Shown piece after piece: positions 7,755 through 16,075 of a stretch of 36,379 bases of DNA; position 1 is the first letter of the stretch; each line of letters begins with the position of its first letter. The DNA lies in contig CAJTXP010000042.1 in the NCBI GenBank assembly GCA_910583615.1, forward strand, positions 1 to 36,379. The letters are read 5' to 3'. The position numbers were made by a program, and so were the translations under genes. This stretch comes from an uncultured Lachnospiraceae bacterium (GTDB lineage: Bacteria; Bacillota; Clostridia; Lachnospirales; Lachnospiraceae). Below the pieces are notes generated by a model that saw only the letters and a program-made list of their open reading frames with translations, was not told the origin of the DNA and did not search any database.

Positions 7755-8240
7755 ATGGAAAAAATCGCAAGCTTCACCATCGACCACATCAAGCTGGTTC
7801 CAGGGGTCTATGTATCCCGCAAAGACCCGGTTGGCGGCACTATCGTCACCACCTTCGACATCCGCATCACCAGCCCCAACGACGAACCGGTCATGAACAC
7901 TGCGGAACTCCATGCCATGGAGCATCTGGCAGCGACCTTTCTTCGGAGTCATCCGGTATTCGGACCGAAAATCGTCTACTTCGGGCCCATGGGCTGCCGA
8001 ACCGGCTGTTACCTGCTTCTGAACGGGGATTATGAGCCGAAGGACATCGTCGGCGTGCTGATCGAAACCTTTGAATTCATGCGTGATTTTGAGGGAGAGA
8101 TCCCCGGCGCAAAGCCCGAGGACTGCGGCAACTATCTGGATTCCAGCCTGCCCATGTGCAAGTGGTGGTCCAACCGCTACCTGAATGAGGTGCTTTATCA
8201 CATCACGGAAGAACAGATGGTGTATCCAAAGCAGAAATAA
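7755..8240 (+). CDS. luxS: S-ribosylhomocysteine lyase LuxS
   Basis: This 161-residue metalloenzyme cleaves S-ribosylhomocysteine to homocysteine and DPD, the autoinducer-2 precursor, in the activated methyl cycle. Metal ligands are His53 and His57 in the HAMEH motif and Cys124 ('EDCGNYLDS'). The catalytic Cys81 is in 'GPMGCRTGCY' and the catalytic Glu is Glu56. The ATG at 7755 has a perfect AAGGAGG site; an earlier in-frame ATG overlaps the promoter and is rejected. The gene is monocistronic and closed by a terminator. Confidence 0.97.
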   Translation: MEKIASFTIDHIKLVPGVYVSRKDPVGGTIVTTFDIRITSPNDEPVMNTAELHAMEHLAATFLRSHPVFGPKIVYFGPMGCRTGCYLLLNGDYEPKDIVGVLIETFEFMRDFEGEIPGAKPEDCGNYLDSSLPMCKWWSNRYLNEVLYHITEEQMVYPKQK

Positions 8241-8285
8241 ATGAATTTGCCGCCTGCACAGGCCGCCTGAACTGCAGTCATAAAA

Positions 8286-8333
8286 AACTGTCAGGAAATG
8301 TATCTCCATCCGCATTTCCTGACAGTTCTTTTT
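8286..8333. terminator. Bidirectional terminator between luxS and the glycerate kinase gene
   Basis: AACTGTCAGGAAATG (8286-8300) pairs perfectly with CATTTCCTGACAGTT (8313-8327), followed by CTTTTT and preceded by an A-run. It suits both convergent genes. Confidence 0.92.
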
Positions 8334-8380
8334 GATTTCCTGTTTCTGGTCAAAAGGAAACGCCTGCCGACAGCATATAC

Positions 8381-9553
8381 CTACTTCAGCGCATTTTCCA
8401 TGGAAAGCGCCCGGAACACCTGCTCTGCCGTATCTTCCATGTTTGCCACGGCATTCTCTTTCTGCATGGCCTCGTCCAGCGTAGTCACGCCCCGGACAAT
8501 GGGAAAGAATGCATCAATCCCCGCTTCATTGCAGGCTGTGGCATCTCTGGTCACTCCTCCGGCGAATGCCAGAACGCCGCAGCCGTATTTCTTTGCAAGC
8601 TTCGCAATTCCTACCGGCACCTTTCCCATGGCTGTCTGTGCATCCATCCGTCCCTCTCCGGTAATCACCAGATCCGCCGTTCGAAACTCTTCCTCCAGTC
8701 CAAGAACTCCGAGCACCAGCGAGATCCCCGGCTCCAATACCGCGTTCAGACAGCTTAAGAGCGCAAAACCAAGACCGCCTGCAGCTCCGGCTCCCTCTTG
8801 CGTCCGCATGTCTTTTCCGGTAAAAACAATGACCTTCTCTGCATAATGAGCCATCTTCCGGTCATAAAGCTCCCGTTCTTCCTCTTTCACGCCTTTCTGC
8901 GGACCATACACATAAACGGCTCCCTGTTCCCCCAGCAAAGGGTTTTTCACATCACATGCCACGCGAAACCGGCACTCCCGCAACTCTGCCGGCACTCTGT
9001 CAGAACGGATCGTCTCAATCTGATCCAGGGAAAAAGCGCCCGGCAGCACCGGTTTCCCCATGCGGTCAAGAAATTCATACCCAAGAGCCGACAGCATCCC
9101 GACGCCGCCGTCCGTCGTGGCGCTTCCTCCTATCCCGAGGATAAAATCTCTGCAGCCCCGCTTCACCGCATCCAGAATCATCTCTCCGACTCCATATGTA
9201 GTTGCGGACGCCGGGTTCAGCATGGATCGGTCCACCAGCGTAATGCCCGCCGCTTCCGCCATCTCCATCACCGCCAGCTTTTTCGCCTTAACAATCCCGT
9301 AGGCTGCCTGCACCTCTGTTCCAAACGGGCCTGTTACATTGACAGAAACATACGCTCCATGAAGTCCTTCTGTCACTGCACGCATGGTTCCCTCTCCGCC
9401 GTCAGCCACCGGTTTTACTACAATCTGCATCTCTTCTCCGCATACCCGCTCAATTCCCCGCTTCACAGCATGTCCGGCTTCCAGGGACTCCATGCTGCCC
9501 TTAAAGGAATCCACCGCAATAACGATCTTTGCCATTTTCTCTCTGTCTTTCAT
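8381..9553 (-). CDS. Glycerate kinase (GarK/GlxK family)
   Basis: This 390-residue enzyme phosphorylates D-glycerate with ATP. The family product is 2- or 3-phosphoglycerate depending on the member. 'KIVIAVDSFKGSMESLEAG' at the N-terminus, 'PVADGGEGTM' near residue 46, 'GIGGSATTDGGVGMLSALGYEF' near 141 and 'ITGEGRMDAQTAMGKVP' near 298 are the standard motifs. The ATG at 9553 overlaps the stop of the acetyltransferase gene (ATGA), and AAGGAG lies upstream, so the pair is coupled. Its product would feed glycolysis. It may process glycerate made by the hydroxypyruvate-reductase-like enzyme encoded at 22638, though it lacks the regulon box. Confidence 0.92.
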   Translation of the reverse strand: MKDREKMAKIVIAVDSFKGSMESLEAGHAVKRGIERVCGEEMQIVVKPVADGGEGTMRAVTEGLHGAYVSVNVTGPFGTEVQAAYGIVKAKKLAVMEMAEAAGITLVDRSMLNPASATTYGVGEMILDAVKRGCRDFILGIGGSATTDGGVGMLSALGYEFLDRMGKPVLPGAFSLDQIETIRSDRVPAELRECRFRVACDVKNPLLGEQGAVYVYGPQKGVKEEERELYDRKMAHYAEKVIVFTGKDMRTQEGAGAAGGLGFALLSCLNAVLEPGISLVLGVLGLEEEFRTADLVITGEGRMDAQTAMGKVPVGIAKLAKKYGCGVLAFAGGVTRDATACNEAGIDAFFPIVRGVTTLDEAMQKENAVANMEDTAEQVFRALSMENALK

Positions 9554-10164
9554 GAATACAGCTCCTTCAGCACCTGAAAATAATCTGTCTTTTCTTCTTC
9601 CGTGATATTCCGAATCACCCGGCAGGGCGCGCCTGCCGCCACCACGTTCGCAGGAATATCCCGGGTGATCACGCTGCCGGCGCCAATCACAGAATTATCG
9701 CCGATGGTGATCCCGTAATCCATATGGACGCCGCCGCCCACCCACACATTGTTCCCGATCTTCACCTTCTTTGCAAAACAGGCGCCTGCCGCCCGCTCTT
9801 CCGGATCGAACGCATGACGGGATGTATAGATGCTGACACGCGGCCCGAACAGCACGTGATCTCCGATCTCGATCCCGCCCCCGTCCAGCATCACACAGTC
9901 AAAATTGGCATAGAAATGACTGCCGATCTTAATATTGTAGCCGAATTCACAGCGGAAAGAGGGTTCAAAAAACACGTCTTCACCCATCTCTCCCAGAAGC
10001 TTTCTAAGAAGCGGCTCTCTCTTTTCCGGCGGCTGTCCGTAAGTCGCATTGTATTCATTGGCAAGTTCCACCGCAATTCTTCTGGCCTCCACCAGCTCCG
10101 CTGTCAGATCATTGTACATCTGACCTGACAGGATTCTCTTTTTCTGTTCTTCAAAATCGAGCAT
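9550..10164 (-). CDS. Maltose/galactoside O-acetyltransferase family protein
   Basis: This 204-residue left-handed beta-helix (hexapeptide repeat) enzyme transfers acetyl from acetyl-CoA to a sugar hydroxyl. It shows the N-terminal Mac domain ('ILSGQMYNDLTAELVEARR'), the catalytic His117 in 'SIYTSRHAFDPEER', and hexapeptide rungs such as 'IGNNVWVGGGVHMDYGITIGDNSVIGAGSVITRDIP'. The ATG at 10164 has AGGAGG 8 bp upstream. It is the first gene of a two-gene unit with the glycerate kinase. The acceptor sugar is unknown. Confidence 0.9.
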   Translation of the reverse strand: MLDFEEQKKRILSGQMYNDLTAELVEARRIAVELANEYNATYGQPPEKREPLLRKLLGEMGEDVFFEPSFRCEFGYNIKIGSHFYANFDCVMLDGGGIEIGDHVLFGPRVSIYTSRHAFDPEERAAGACFAKKVKIGNNVWVGGGVHMDYGITIGDNSVIGAGSVITRDIPANVVAAGAPCRVIRNITEEEKTDYFQVLKELYS

Positions 10165-10185
10165 CTTCGTTTCCTCCTGCTTCTC

Positions 10186-10214
10186 ATTATAATGTTTTCT
10201 TCTATATCCCGCAA
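10186..10214 (-). promoter_or_regulatory. Promoter of the acetyltransferase-glycerate kinase unit
   Basis: On the minus strand TTGCGG (10214-10209), a 17-bp spacer and TATAAT (10191-10186), just ahead of the ribosome site. Confidence 0.7.
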
Positions 10215-10271
10215 GAAAATCTCTGTTCATTCTGGTTCATCATTCACATGTCAGTTACTTTTCACACGTCA

Positions 10272-10490
10272 GGTTACTGCTTCACGAGGTGGACGGTCTG
10301 CGCCCTGGACCGCTGTGCTCTGCAGCGCTGTGTGGACTGGAGCGGACAGCGGAGTCGTTTTGTCCGTCACAGGCGAACCGGCACCGGTCCGAATGGGACG
10401 GACAAAGCGGCTTCGGTGTCCGATACATTCCATACGAGCGCAGACCACAGCGGTCCAGGGCGCAGACCACCCACCCCGTAAAAAGTAACC
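10272..10490. repeat. Complete dispersed long-hairpin repeat (copy B)
   Basis: The whole 219 bp folds on itself. The outer arms (GGTTACT near 10272, AGTAACC at 10484-10490) are followed by near-perfect 30-bp arms around 10289-10318 and 10444-10473. Further pairing runs inward to TTTGTCCGTC and GACGGACAAA flanking a loop of about 28 nt. The core TGTCCGATACATTCCA is at 10417-10432. Copies or fragments occur at 1-128, 31859-31953 and 35534-35566. It holds no believable gene. Confidence 0.85.
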
Positions 10491-10514
10491 ATATCAGTCG
10501 ATATCAGCCTTCCT

Positions 10515-10841
10515 TCAGGCGTGAGGCGCACAGCTCCATGCCACCACAGCTGTCTTCGTCCCGATATTCGATATCCGATGAGGCTCTCCTTCTTCGATCA
10601 GAAGGATATCCCCCTCTTCCATTTCATAATATGTATCATTCTTTTCATTATAAACTGCCACACATCCGCGGCTGCAGAAGAAGATCTCATGCCCTTCTTT
10701 ATGCCCCGGATCCGTTCCTCCTGTCTGCCCCGGCAGCAGTGTCGACGTTCCGAACGTGATCTTCTCCGTCGCGATATACTGCCTGCATACTTCCGGACCA
10801 TCCATAAAAAACTGTGCATCCGACTGGTGAATCACTCTCAT
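10515..10841 (-). CDS. Small cupin-domain protein
   Basis: This 108-residue single cupin has 'GTDPGHKEGHEIFFCSRGCVAVY' carrying the first cupin motif (two His and a Glu) and 'EEGDILLIEEGEPHRISNIG' carrying the second (Pro-His). Such proteins bind a metal and a small ligand, often a sugar or an acid. The ATG at 10841 follows AGAGGA. A longer frame running upstream through the 102-bp repeats is an artefact. It is the last gene of the unit that starts at 18066, separated from the flavin reductase gene by the tandem repeat. A catalytic or ligand-sensing role is open. Confidence 0.8.
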   Translation of the reverse strand: MRVIHQSDAQFFMDGPEVCRQYIATEKITFGTSTLLPGQTGGTDPGHKEGHEIFFCSRGCVAVYNEKNDTYYEMEEGDILLIEEGEPHRISNIGTKTAVVAWSCAPHA

Positions 10842-10860
10842 ACCTGTATCCTCTTTATTT

Positions 10861-11064
10861 AAAGTTCCGCATCTGTCGGAAAATGCCCCTTTGTCTGGAA
10901 GCATCCCATGACGCCTGCGCGTCCTGCGATCCTTCCGGGCCTTCTCCGACGGATGCTGTTTTAAAGTTCCGCATCCGTCGGAAAATGCCCCTTTGTCTGG
11001 AAGCATCCCATGACGCCTGCGCGTCCTGCGATCCTTCCGGGCCTTCTCCGACGGATGCTGTTTT
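10861..11064. repeat. Tandem pair of 102-bp hairpin units
   Basis: Two units (10861-10962 and 10963-11064) differ at about one base (GCATCTG versus GCATCCG). Each carries GCATCCGTCGGA near its start and TCCGACGGATGC near its end, so each can fold into a stem of about 20 bp (three mismatches) with a structured loop. It lies between flavin reductase and cupin genes in one operon. Confidence 0.9.
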
Positions 11065-11088
11065 GAAGCTCTGTACATTCCTCTGTTT

Positions 11089-11553
11089 TTAGAAGAAATC
11101 CTTCTTATGATAGATCAGCACCTCATCCGAATCATAAGACGCGCGCTCTACTTCCGCCAGAAACAGCAGATGGTTCGTCGCTCCATTGGCATCCAGCACC
11201 CTGCATTCCATCCGGGCCGCCGCCCCTGCCACCATGGGAATCCCGTCTTCAGTATACACGGTCTCCACAAGTTTTGTCTTATCCGCCTTCCGCCCGGATA
11301 CCCGACCGCAGGCAAGCGCCTCTTTGCGCTGCCCGCTCCCAAGTACGCTGACGGTAAAACGGCCTGCTTTCGGAATCAGCTCCGCTGTCAGGTGTCCGGC
11401 GCTCACGGCCACTGCCAGGACCGCAGGAGAGGAGGATACCTGACACAGCCATGCCGCCGTCATCAGATCATCCTTCTCTTCTGTATGCACGCCGAGCACA
11501 TAGACTCCATGGGTGATCGTGTTCATCGCCTTTGCGATCATCTCTTTCTCCAT
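11089..11553 (-). CDS. Flavin reductase-like FMN-binding protein
   Basis: This 154-residue protein belongs to the flavin-reductase-like split-barrel family. 'MNTITHGVYVLGVHTEEKDDLMTAAWLCQVSSSPAVLAVAV' is the FMN-binding N-terminal part. Known members reduce flavin with NAD(P)H for a partner oxygenase, or act as electron carriers in anaerobes. The ATG at 11553 follows GGAGAGAAT. It lies 13 bp after dctM in the same orientation, so it belongs to the TRAP-containing operon. Its role in the pathway is not evident. Confidence 0.85.
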   Translation of the reverse strand: MEKEMIAKAMNTITHGVYVLGVHTEEKDDLMTAAWLCQVSSSPAVLAVAVSAGHLTAELIPKAGRFTVSVLGSGQRKEALACGRVSGRKADKTKLVETVYTEDGIPMVAGAAARMECRVLDANGATNHLLFLAEVERASYDSDEVLIYHKKDFF

Positions 11554-11566
11554 ATTCTCTCCACTC

Positions 11567-12847
11567 CTAACTGAAAAAGTTTACTACGACCATCTCAATC
11601 GGCCAGACCGCAATCAGTACGCATACGATCAGCACCGCCAGGATCAGCGGCCAGCCCTCTTTGAAATAATCGCTCATCTTTACTTTTGTAACTCCCATGA
11701 CCGTAAACATCATGACTCCGAAGGGAGGCGTGATCCCTCCCAGCGTATCCATCAGCACCATGGTGATTCCCAGATGGATCGGAGAGATCCCCAGTGAATT
11801 CGCCACCGGGATCAAAAGCGGCGGAAGAATGACCAGCGCAGCCGCCGTATCAAGGAACATCCCCATGACGAACATGATCAATACCACAATCAGCATGAAG
11901 ACCGTCGGCGTCGTCGCAACAGCTGCAAGCCCTTCTGCCACGCGCTGCGGGATATTTTCCCACAGCATATATCTGGAAAAAAGGCTTGCCGCAGACAGGA
12001 TCAGAAGCACGCTGGCGGTGCTGTGGACCGATTCTACCAGAATCTTCTTCACATGCTCTCTCTTCAGCCTTTTGTATACCAGCACCCCGATGATCCCGGA
12101 ATAGACCACGATCACGGCCGCACACTCCGTCGCTGTAAAATATCCCATACGCAGTCCGATGATGATAAAGATCGGAAGCAGCAGCGCCCATATGGAATTC
12201 ATGATCTGATGCACGATCTCCCCCCGCGTCACTTTCGTGTTCCTGGTGGGTTCATAACCCCGCCGTCTGGAAATTACGTAATTCATGATCAGCAGTACCA
12301 CGCAGATCAGAATCCCCGGCACATAGCCGCCCAGGAACATATCCCCGACAGAGCAGCTTGCCGCCGTCGCATAGATGACCATGGCGATCCCCGGTGGAAT
12401 GATCGGCGTGATGCAGCTGGTAGCCGCCGTGATCGCTGCGGAATAACCCAGAGAAAATCCCCGCTTTGTCATCTCCGGCACCAGCATCCTTGCTTCGAAC
12501 GCCGCATCCGCACAAGAAGAACCGGACATGCCGCCCATAAAGGTGGATAAAAGCGTATTGGTCGCCCCCAGACCTCCGCGCATGCGCCCGGTCAGCATAT
12601 CGCAGAAATCCATCAGGGAAGTGGACACGCCGCCGTACCCCATCACTGAACCGGCCATGATAAAGAACGGAACCGCCATCATCGTGAAGGATGAAGACTG
12701 ATCCAGAAGCGCCGACACCATGGAAAAGAGCGTCACGCCCTCGCACATAAAGGTAAAATAAATAAAGCTTGCAATAATCATGGCAAACGCCACCGGCACT
12801 CCCAGGAAAAACAGTACAAATACGATCAGAACCGGCCATAGATTCAC
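11567..12847 (-). CDS. dctM: TRAP transporter large permease (DctM)
   Basis: This 426-residue membrane protein has about twelve hydrophobic spans and is the channel subunit of a tripartite ATP-independent transporter, which moves organic or sugar acids with a Na+ gradient. Recognisable family segments are 'LWPVLIVFVLFFLGVPVAFAM', 'MGGMSGSSCADAAFEARMLVPEM', 'PIIPPGIAMVIYA' and 'MDTLGGITPPFGVMMF'. The start codon is GTG at 12847, overlapping the dctQ stop (GTGA), with GGAGG just upstream. Confidence 0.95.
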   Translation of the reverse strand: MNLWPVLIVFVLFFLGVPVAFAMIIASFIYFTFMCEGVTLFSMVSALLDQSSSFTMMAVPFFIMAGSVMGYGGVSTSLMDFCDMLTGRMRGGLGATNTLLSTFMGGMSGSSCADAAFEARMLVPEMTKRGFSLGYSAAITAATSCITPIIPPGIAMVIYATAASCSVGDMFLGGYVPGILICVVLLIMNYVISRRRGYEPTRNTKVTRGEIVHQIMNSIWALLLPIFIIIGLRMGYFTATECAAVIVVYSGIIGVLVYKRLKREHVKKILVESVHSTASVLLILSAASLFSRYMLWENIPQRVAEGLAAVATTPTVFMLIVVLIMFVMGMFLDTAAALVILPPLLIPVANSLGISPIHLGITMVLMDTLGGITPPFGVMMFTVMGVTKVKMSDYFKEGWPLILAVLIVCVLIAVWPIEMVVVNFFS

Positions 12848-13431
12848 GACGCTTCACCTCCCTTTTTCTCCGTTCTCTCCGCCTCCTGCAATCTGCTGTC
12901 CGCCACCATGTCCTCTACGGAATCTACAATAAAAATTCCTTCGTAGATCGGAATTTCATGAAAATAATCTTTCTCTGCGATCACGTTTTTCAGGAAAAAC
13001 AGAGCATGAACAGTCATACAGAAGAATCCCAGAACCAGCGCAAACGCAGTGAACGAATACGGTATATGCAGCGTCTGCGTTCTCCTGGTCCATGCCTGAA
13101 TGCAGTAACCGGTACTCAGCACGAATACCAGGCCGGACGTAAACACCAGCAGGATGGAGACGCCGCAGCTGATCACCGCCTGCAGCTTCTTCGGAAGCAT
13201 CTTCACGATCAGGTCAATGACCCCGTGGCCGTACCGTTTAAACAGCGAGCTGGAACCCATAAAAATTACATAAGCGTAGAGAAGATAGGACAGCTCATCC
13301 AGCGCCGCGAAGCTCTTGTGGAAAACGATACGCCCAAAAACATTGATAAAGACGCACGCCGCCATCAAAGACAGGGAAATCCCGGCCACCATCTCTTCAA
13401 AATTCACGAAAAGCCTTCTTACTTTCTGCAT
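12844..13431 (-). CDS. dctQ: TRAP transporter small permease (DctQ)
   Basis: This 195-residue membrane protein has four spans. The family pattern 'FEEMVAGISLSLMAACVFINVFGRIVF' and 'DELSYLLYAYVIFMGSSSLFKRYGHGVIDLI' is present. It forms the membrane complex with DctM. The ATG at 13431 follows GGGGGGA; an upstream extension overlaps dctP and is rejected. The C-terminus has an unusually long charged tail of about 45 residues. Confidence 0.92.
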   Translation of the reverse strand: MQKVRRLFVNFEEMVAGISLSLMAACVFINVFGRIVFHKSFAALDELSYLLYAYVIFMGSSSLFKRYGHGVIDLIVKMLPKKLQAVISCGVSILLVFTSGLVFVLSTGYCIQAWTRRTQTLHIPYSFTAFALVLGFFCMTVHALFFLKNVIAEKDYFHEIPIYEGIFIVDSVEDMVADSRLQEAERTEKKGGEAS

Positions 13432-13444
13432 GTTATCCCCCCGA

Positions 13445-14494
13445 TCAGTTGCTGCGGATCTCCTCCAGAGCCGCAGACGCTCCGTCCAGCAGTTCCTGCG
13501 GCCAGCCGTGTACCTCAAAGACCTTCTGCGCCGCCTCTTTCATGGCTTCCACATCCACATCCCGATTGACAATTGTGCCTTCTTCTTCCATTTTTTTAAG
13601 AAGCTCTTCTTCCTCCGCAACGGTCATCTCGGTGCTGTACTGCGCGAATTTTTTCGCCTCGTCCAGAAGCAGTTCCTGAAGATCGGCATCCAGGCTGTCA
13701 AACACTTTACTGCTCATGACCAGCCCGTTCACGCCGTAGAAATGACTGGTGATATTTACATAATCGCACACCTCCTGGATGGAATTGGCATACAGAGAAC
13801 CGATGGGATTCTCCACGCAGTCCACAACGCCCTGCTGAAGCGCACTGTAGGTCTCCGAGAACGATACGGTCACCGGATTCGCGCCCCATGCGGACGCAAG
13901 TTCCAGCTGTGTCGCCTGGTTCGGCATGCGGAAATTCAGTCCCTTCAGGTCCGCCGGCGTGCTGATGGGTTTGTTGGACATGATCTGCCGGGAGCCAAAG
14001 TAGCTGCTCATGCCGTCCAGGGCCATAATTCCGGCCTCCTTACACTCCTGCTGCATCTTTTTGGAAAATTCTGTCTCTGCGAACGCCCCGATCTCCTCAT
14101 AAGATTCAAAGAAATACGGACTGAACAAAATGGAATAATTCGGATAGTACGGCTCCAGCATGGCCGGATCGATGTAATTCATCATATTGGCGCCATTGTA
14201 GATCTGCTCGATAATCTCATCATCGTCACCCATAATGCCGTCCGCATATTCTTCGATCTTCAGCCGTCCCCCGGAGGCTTCGGTCACATTCGATGCAAAT
14301 TTCTGAATTGCCTCTGTGATTGCGCTGCCGGACGGATCCGTATGACACAGTTTGATCGTCACGGTCCCGGAAGCAGCGCTCTGGCTGCCGCCTGTCTGCT
14401 GCGAATCGTTTCCTGCGGAAGAACCTCCGCATGCGGTCAGTACTCCGGCCATTGCCGCTGTCACAAACCACGCCGCGATTTTCTTTTTCCTCAT
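13445..14494 (-). CDS. dctP: TRAP transporter substrate-binding lipoprotein (DctP)
   Basis: The 349-residue precursor has a lipoprotein signal ending in VLTAC (Cys22). A DctP domain follows, with 'GGRLKIEEYADGIMGDDDEIIEQIYNG', 'LNFRMPNQATQLELASAWGANPVTVSFSETYSALQQGVVDCVENPI' and 'FYGVNGLVMSSKVFDSL'. The conserved Arg that clamps the ligand carboxylate in this family fits 'LNFRMP'. It captures an acidic substrate outside the membrane for DctQM. The ATG at 14494 follows AGGGAAGGG. The order kinase-DctP-DctQ-DctM suggests the kinase or aldolase acts on the imported acid. Confidence 0.93.
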   Translation of the reverse strand: MRKKKIAAWFVTAAMAGVLTACGGSSAGNDSQQTGGSQSAASGTVTIKLCHTDPSGSAITEAIQKFASNVTEASGGRLKIEEYADGIMGDDDEIIEQIYNGANMMNYIDPAMLEPYYPNYSILFSPYFFESYEEIGAFAETEFSKKMQQECKEAGIMALDGMSSYFGSRQIMSNKPISTPADLKGLNFRMPNQATQLELASAWGANPVTVSFSETYSALQQGVVDCVENPIGSLYANSIQEVCDYVNITSHFYGVNGLVMSSKVFDSLDADLQELLLDEAKKFAQYSTEMTVAEEEELLKKMEEEGTIVNRDVDVEAMKEAAQKVFEVHGWPQELLDGASAALEEIRSN

Positions 14495-14557
14495 TTTTTC
14501 ACCCTTCCCTTTTCTGTATGTTTTCTCCTGTTTCCTGTTGCTCATCTATATTGTCTC

Positions 14558-16075
14558 TCATATGGTTTTCTCAAAACAGCCTTCCAGATCCCGGAACAGA
14601 TCCTGATACATCCGGTAGCCCGCATCATAGACCTCTTTCTTCTCTGGATCCGGTTCCGTGCGTTTCTTTACTTTCACCATACGGTCCACCGCCGCGCCCA
14701 CATCTTCAAAAACACCGGTTGCTTTTCCAGCCAGGATCGCCGCGCCCAGAGACGCCGCTTCCACCGAATTCACCGTTTCCAGGGGAATCTGGCAGATATC
14801 CGATTTGATCTGATTCCAGACCTCGCTTTTGGAACCGCCGCCCAGACTCCGGATCTCCTTTACCTCGATCCCCATATCCGCCATGGCGTCAATGTTGCGC
14901 CGGACGATATAGCCCAGAGATTCCATAACCGCCCGCATAAAATGCCTTCTCGTATGCTGCAGCGTGAATCCGAACCATACGCCCTTCGCCTTCGCATTCA
15001 CATCCGGCGCATTGGAACCCGCCAGATGCGGCAGCATCACAAGCCCGTCGCTTCCTGCCGGAATCTTATCGACTTCCCGGCTGATCAGATTGTAGGCGTC
15101 GTCGATGCCCAGCTCCTGCGCCTGCAGCTCCACCGGACAGAACCGGTCCCTGAACCATCGAAGCGTCATGCCGCCGTTGGTAAAGGTATGGATCATGTAG
15201 GTATCCGGCACGGCAAAATAGTGCAGCGGCATCCTGCGGTTGGGATCGAACACCGGGCGGGATACCGGCGCACAGACGGCCAGCGCCGCCCCGATGGTCT
15301 CGGAGAACATTCCTTCTCTGTAGTTGCCGGCCCCGATCGCTCCCGCCGCCTGATCCAGCGCTCCGGTGCATACCGTCAGATTCGCCGGAAGTCCCAGTTC
15401 CTCTGCCATCTCCGGCAGGATCCTTCCAACTGCCTCTCCTGACTCCCGGACCGGAGCGAGCTGCGATTCCTTTATTCCAAGCACATCCAGCATTTCTGTC
15501 CAGTACGTCTTCCGGCTGATGTCCCACCAGGTGGATGAACACACCAGAGACCCTTCCGTCGCCAGCAGTCCGGTCAGCCGGTAGATAAAGTAATCCTCAA
15601 TCAGCAGGAACTTATCTGTTTTTTCGAAAATCTCCGGCTCATGGTTTTTTACCCAGAGGATCTTGGACGCCGGCCAGCAGGGCTCAAAGCTCACCTGCCC
15701 GGTGACCCGAAAACAGGTCTCGTCGCCGAACGTTTCCTTCAGAAACAGCGCTTCCTCCTGCGCGCGGTTGTCCATCCAGACGATGGCGTTGCGCAGAAGC
15801 TTCCCGTCCCGGTCCAGGAAGAAAAGCGTCTCGCCCTGGGCGGAGATCGCCAGCGCCGCTTCCTCTTCCCCGGCCAGCGGATACTGTCGGTTCAGATCTG
15901 TGACTGCGTCTTTCAATGCCTTCCAATACACTTCTCCGGATTCTTCCACATAGTTCACCTGTGGAGTGATCAGTGTATATTCCTGTGTCGACACCGCAAG
16001 CAGTCCGCCTGCGGTATCGAACACAGCCGCCTTCAAAGCGGTCGTGCCTATGTCAAGTCCGATCAGTACGCCCAT
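14558..16075 (-). CDS. FGGY-family sugar kinase (xylulokinase-like)
   Basis: This 505-residue cytoplasmic kinase has the phosphate-1 motif 'LIGLDIGTTALKAAVFD' (residues 4-20), the substrate loop 'WMDNRAQEEA' (100-109), the catalytic base Asp241 in 'GALDQAAGAIG', and the C-terminal ATP-binding 'SLGGGSKSEVWNQIKSDI'. Length is normal. FGGY kinases phosphorylate ketoses, polyols or related acids. Xylulokinase is the nearest type by eye, but substrate choice cannot be read off. Its ATG directly follows the aldolase stop (TAAATG), so the two are translated together. Confidence 0.92.
   Translation of the reverse strand: MGVLIGLDIGTTALKAAVFDTAGGLLAVSTQEYTLITPQVNYVEESGEVYWKALKDAVTDLNRQYPLAGEEEAALAISAQGETLFFLDRDGKLLRNAIVWMDNRAQEEALFLKETFGDETCFRVTGQVSFEPCWPASKILWVKNHEPEIFEKTDKFLLIEDYFIYRLTGLLATEGSLVCSSTWWDISRKTYWTEMLDVLGIKESQLAPVRESGEAVGRILPEMAEELGLPANLTVCTGALDQAAGAIGAGNYREGMFSETIGAALAVCAPVSRPVFDPNRRMPLHYFAVPDTYMIHTFTNGGMTLRWFRDRFCPVELQAQELGIDDAYNLISREVDKIPAGSDGLVMLPHLAGSNAPDVNAKAKGVWFGFTLQHTRRHFMRAVMESLGYIVRRNIDAMADMGIEVKEIRSLGGGSKSEVWNQIKSDICQIPLETVNSVEAASLGAAILAGKATGVFEDVGAAVDRMVKVKKRTEPDPEKKEVYDAGYRMYQDLFRDLEGCFEKTI

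Noticed and set aside
10861..11064. CRISPR array
   Set aside because: Only two head-to-tail units, no variable spacers and no cas genes.
10842..11078. N-terminal extension of the cupin protein through the 102-bp units
   Set aside because: The extension is basic and exactly repeated because of the DNA repeat. The cupin ATG at 10841 has its own ribosome site.
13316..15442. Very long plus-strand open frame of about 700 codons
   Set aside because: It lies opposite dctP and the kinase gene, is rich in His, Arg and Phe, shows no domain and has no ribosome site; it is an antisense shadow of high-GC third codon positions.
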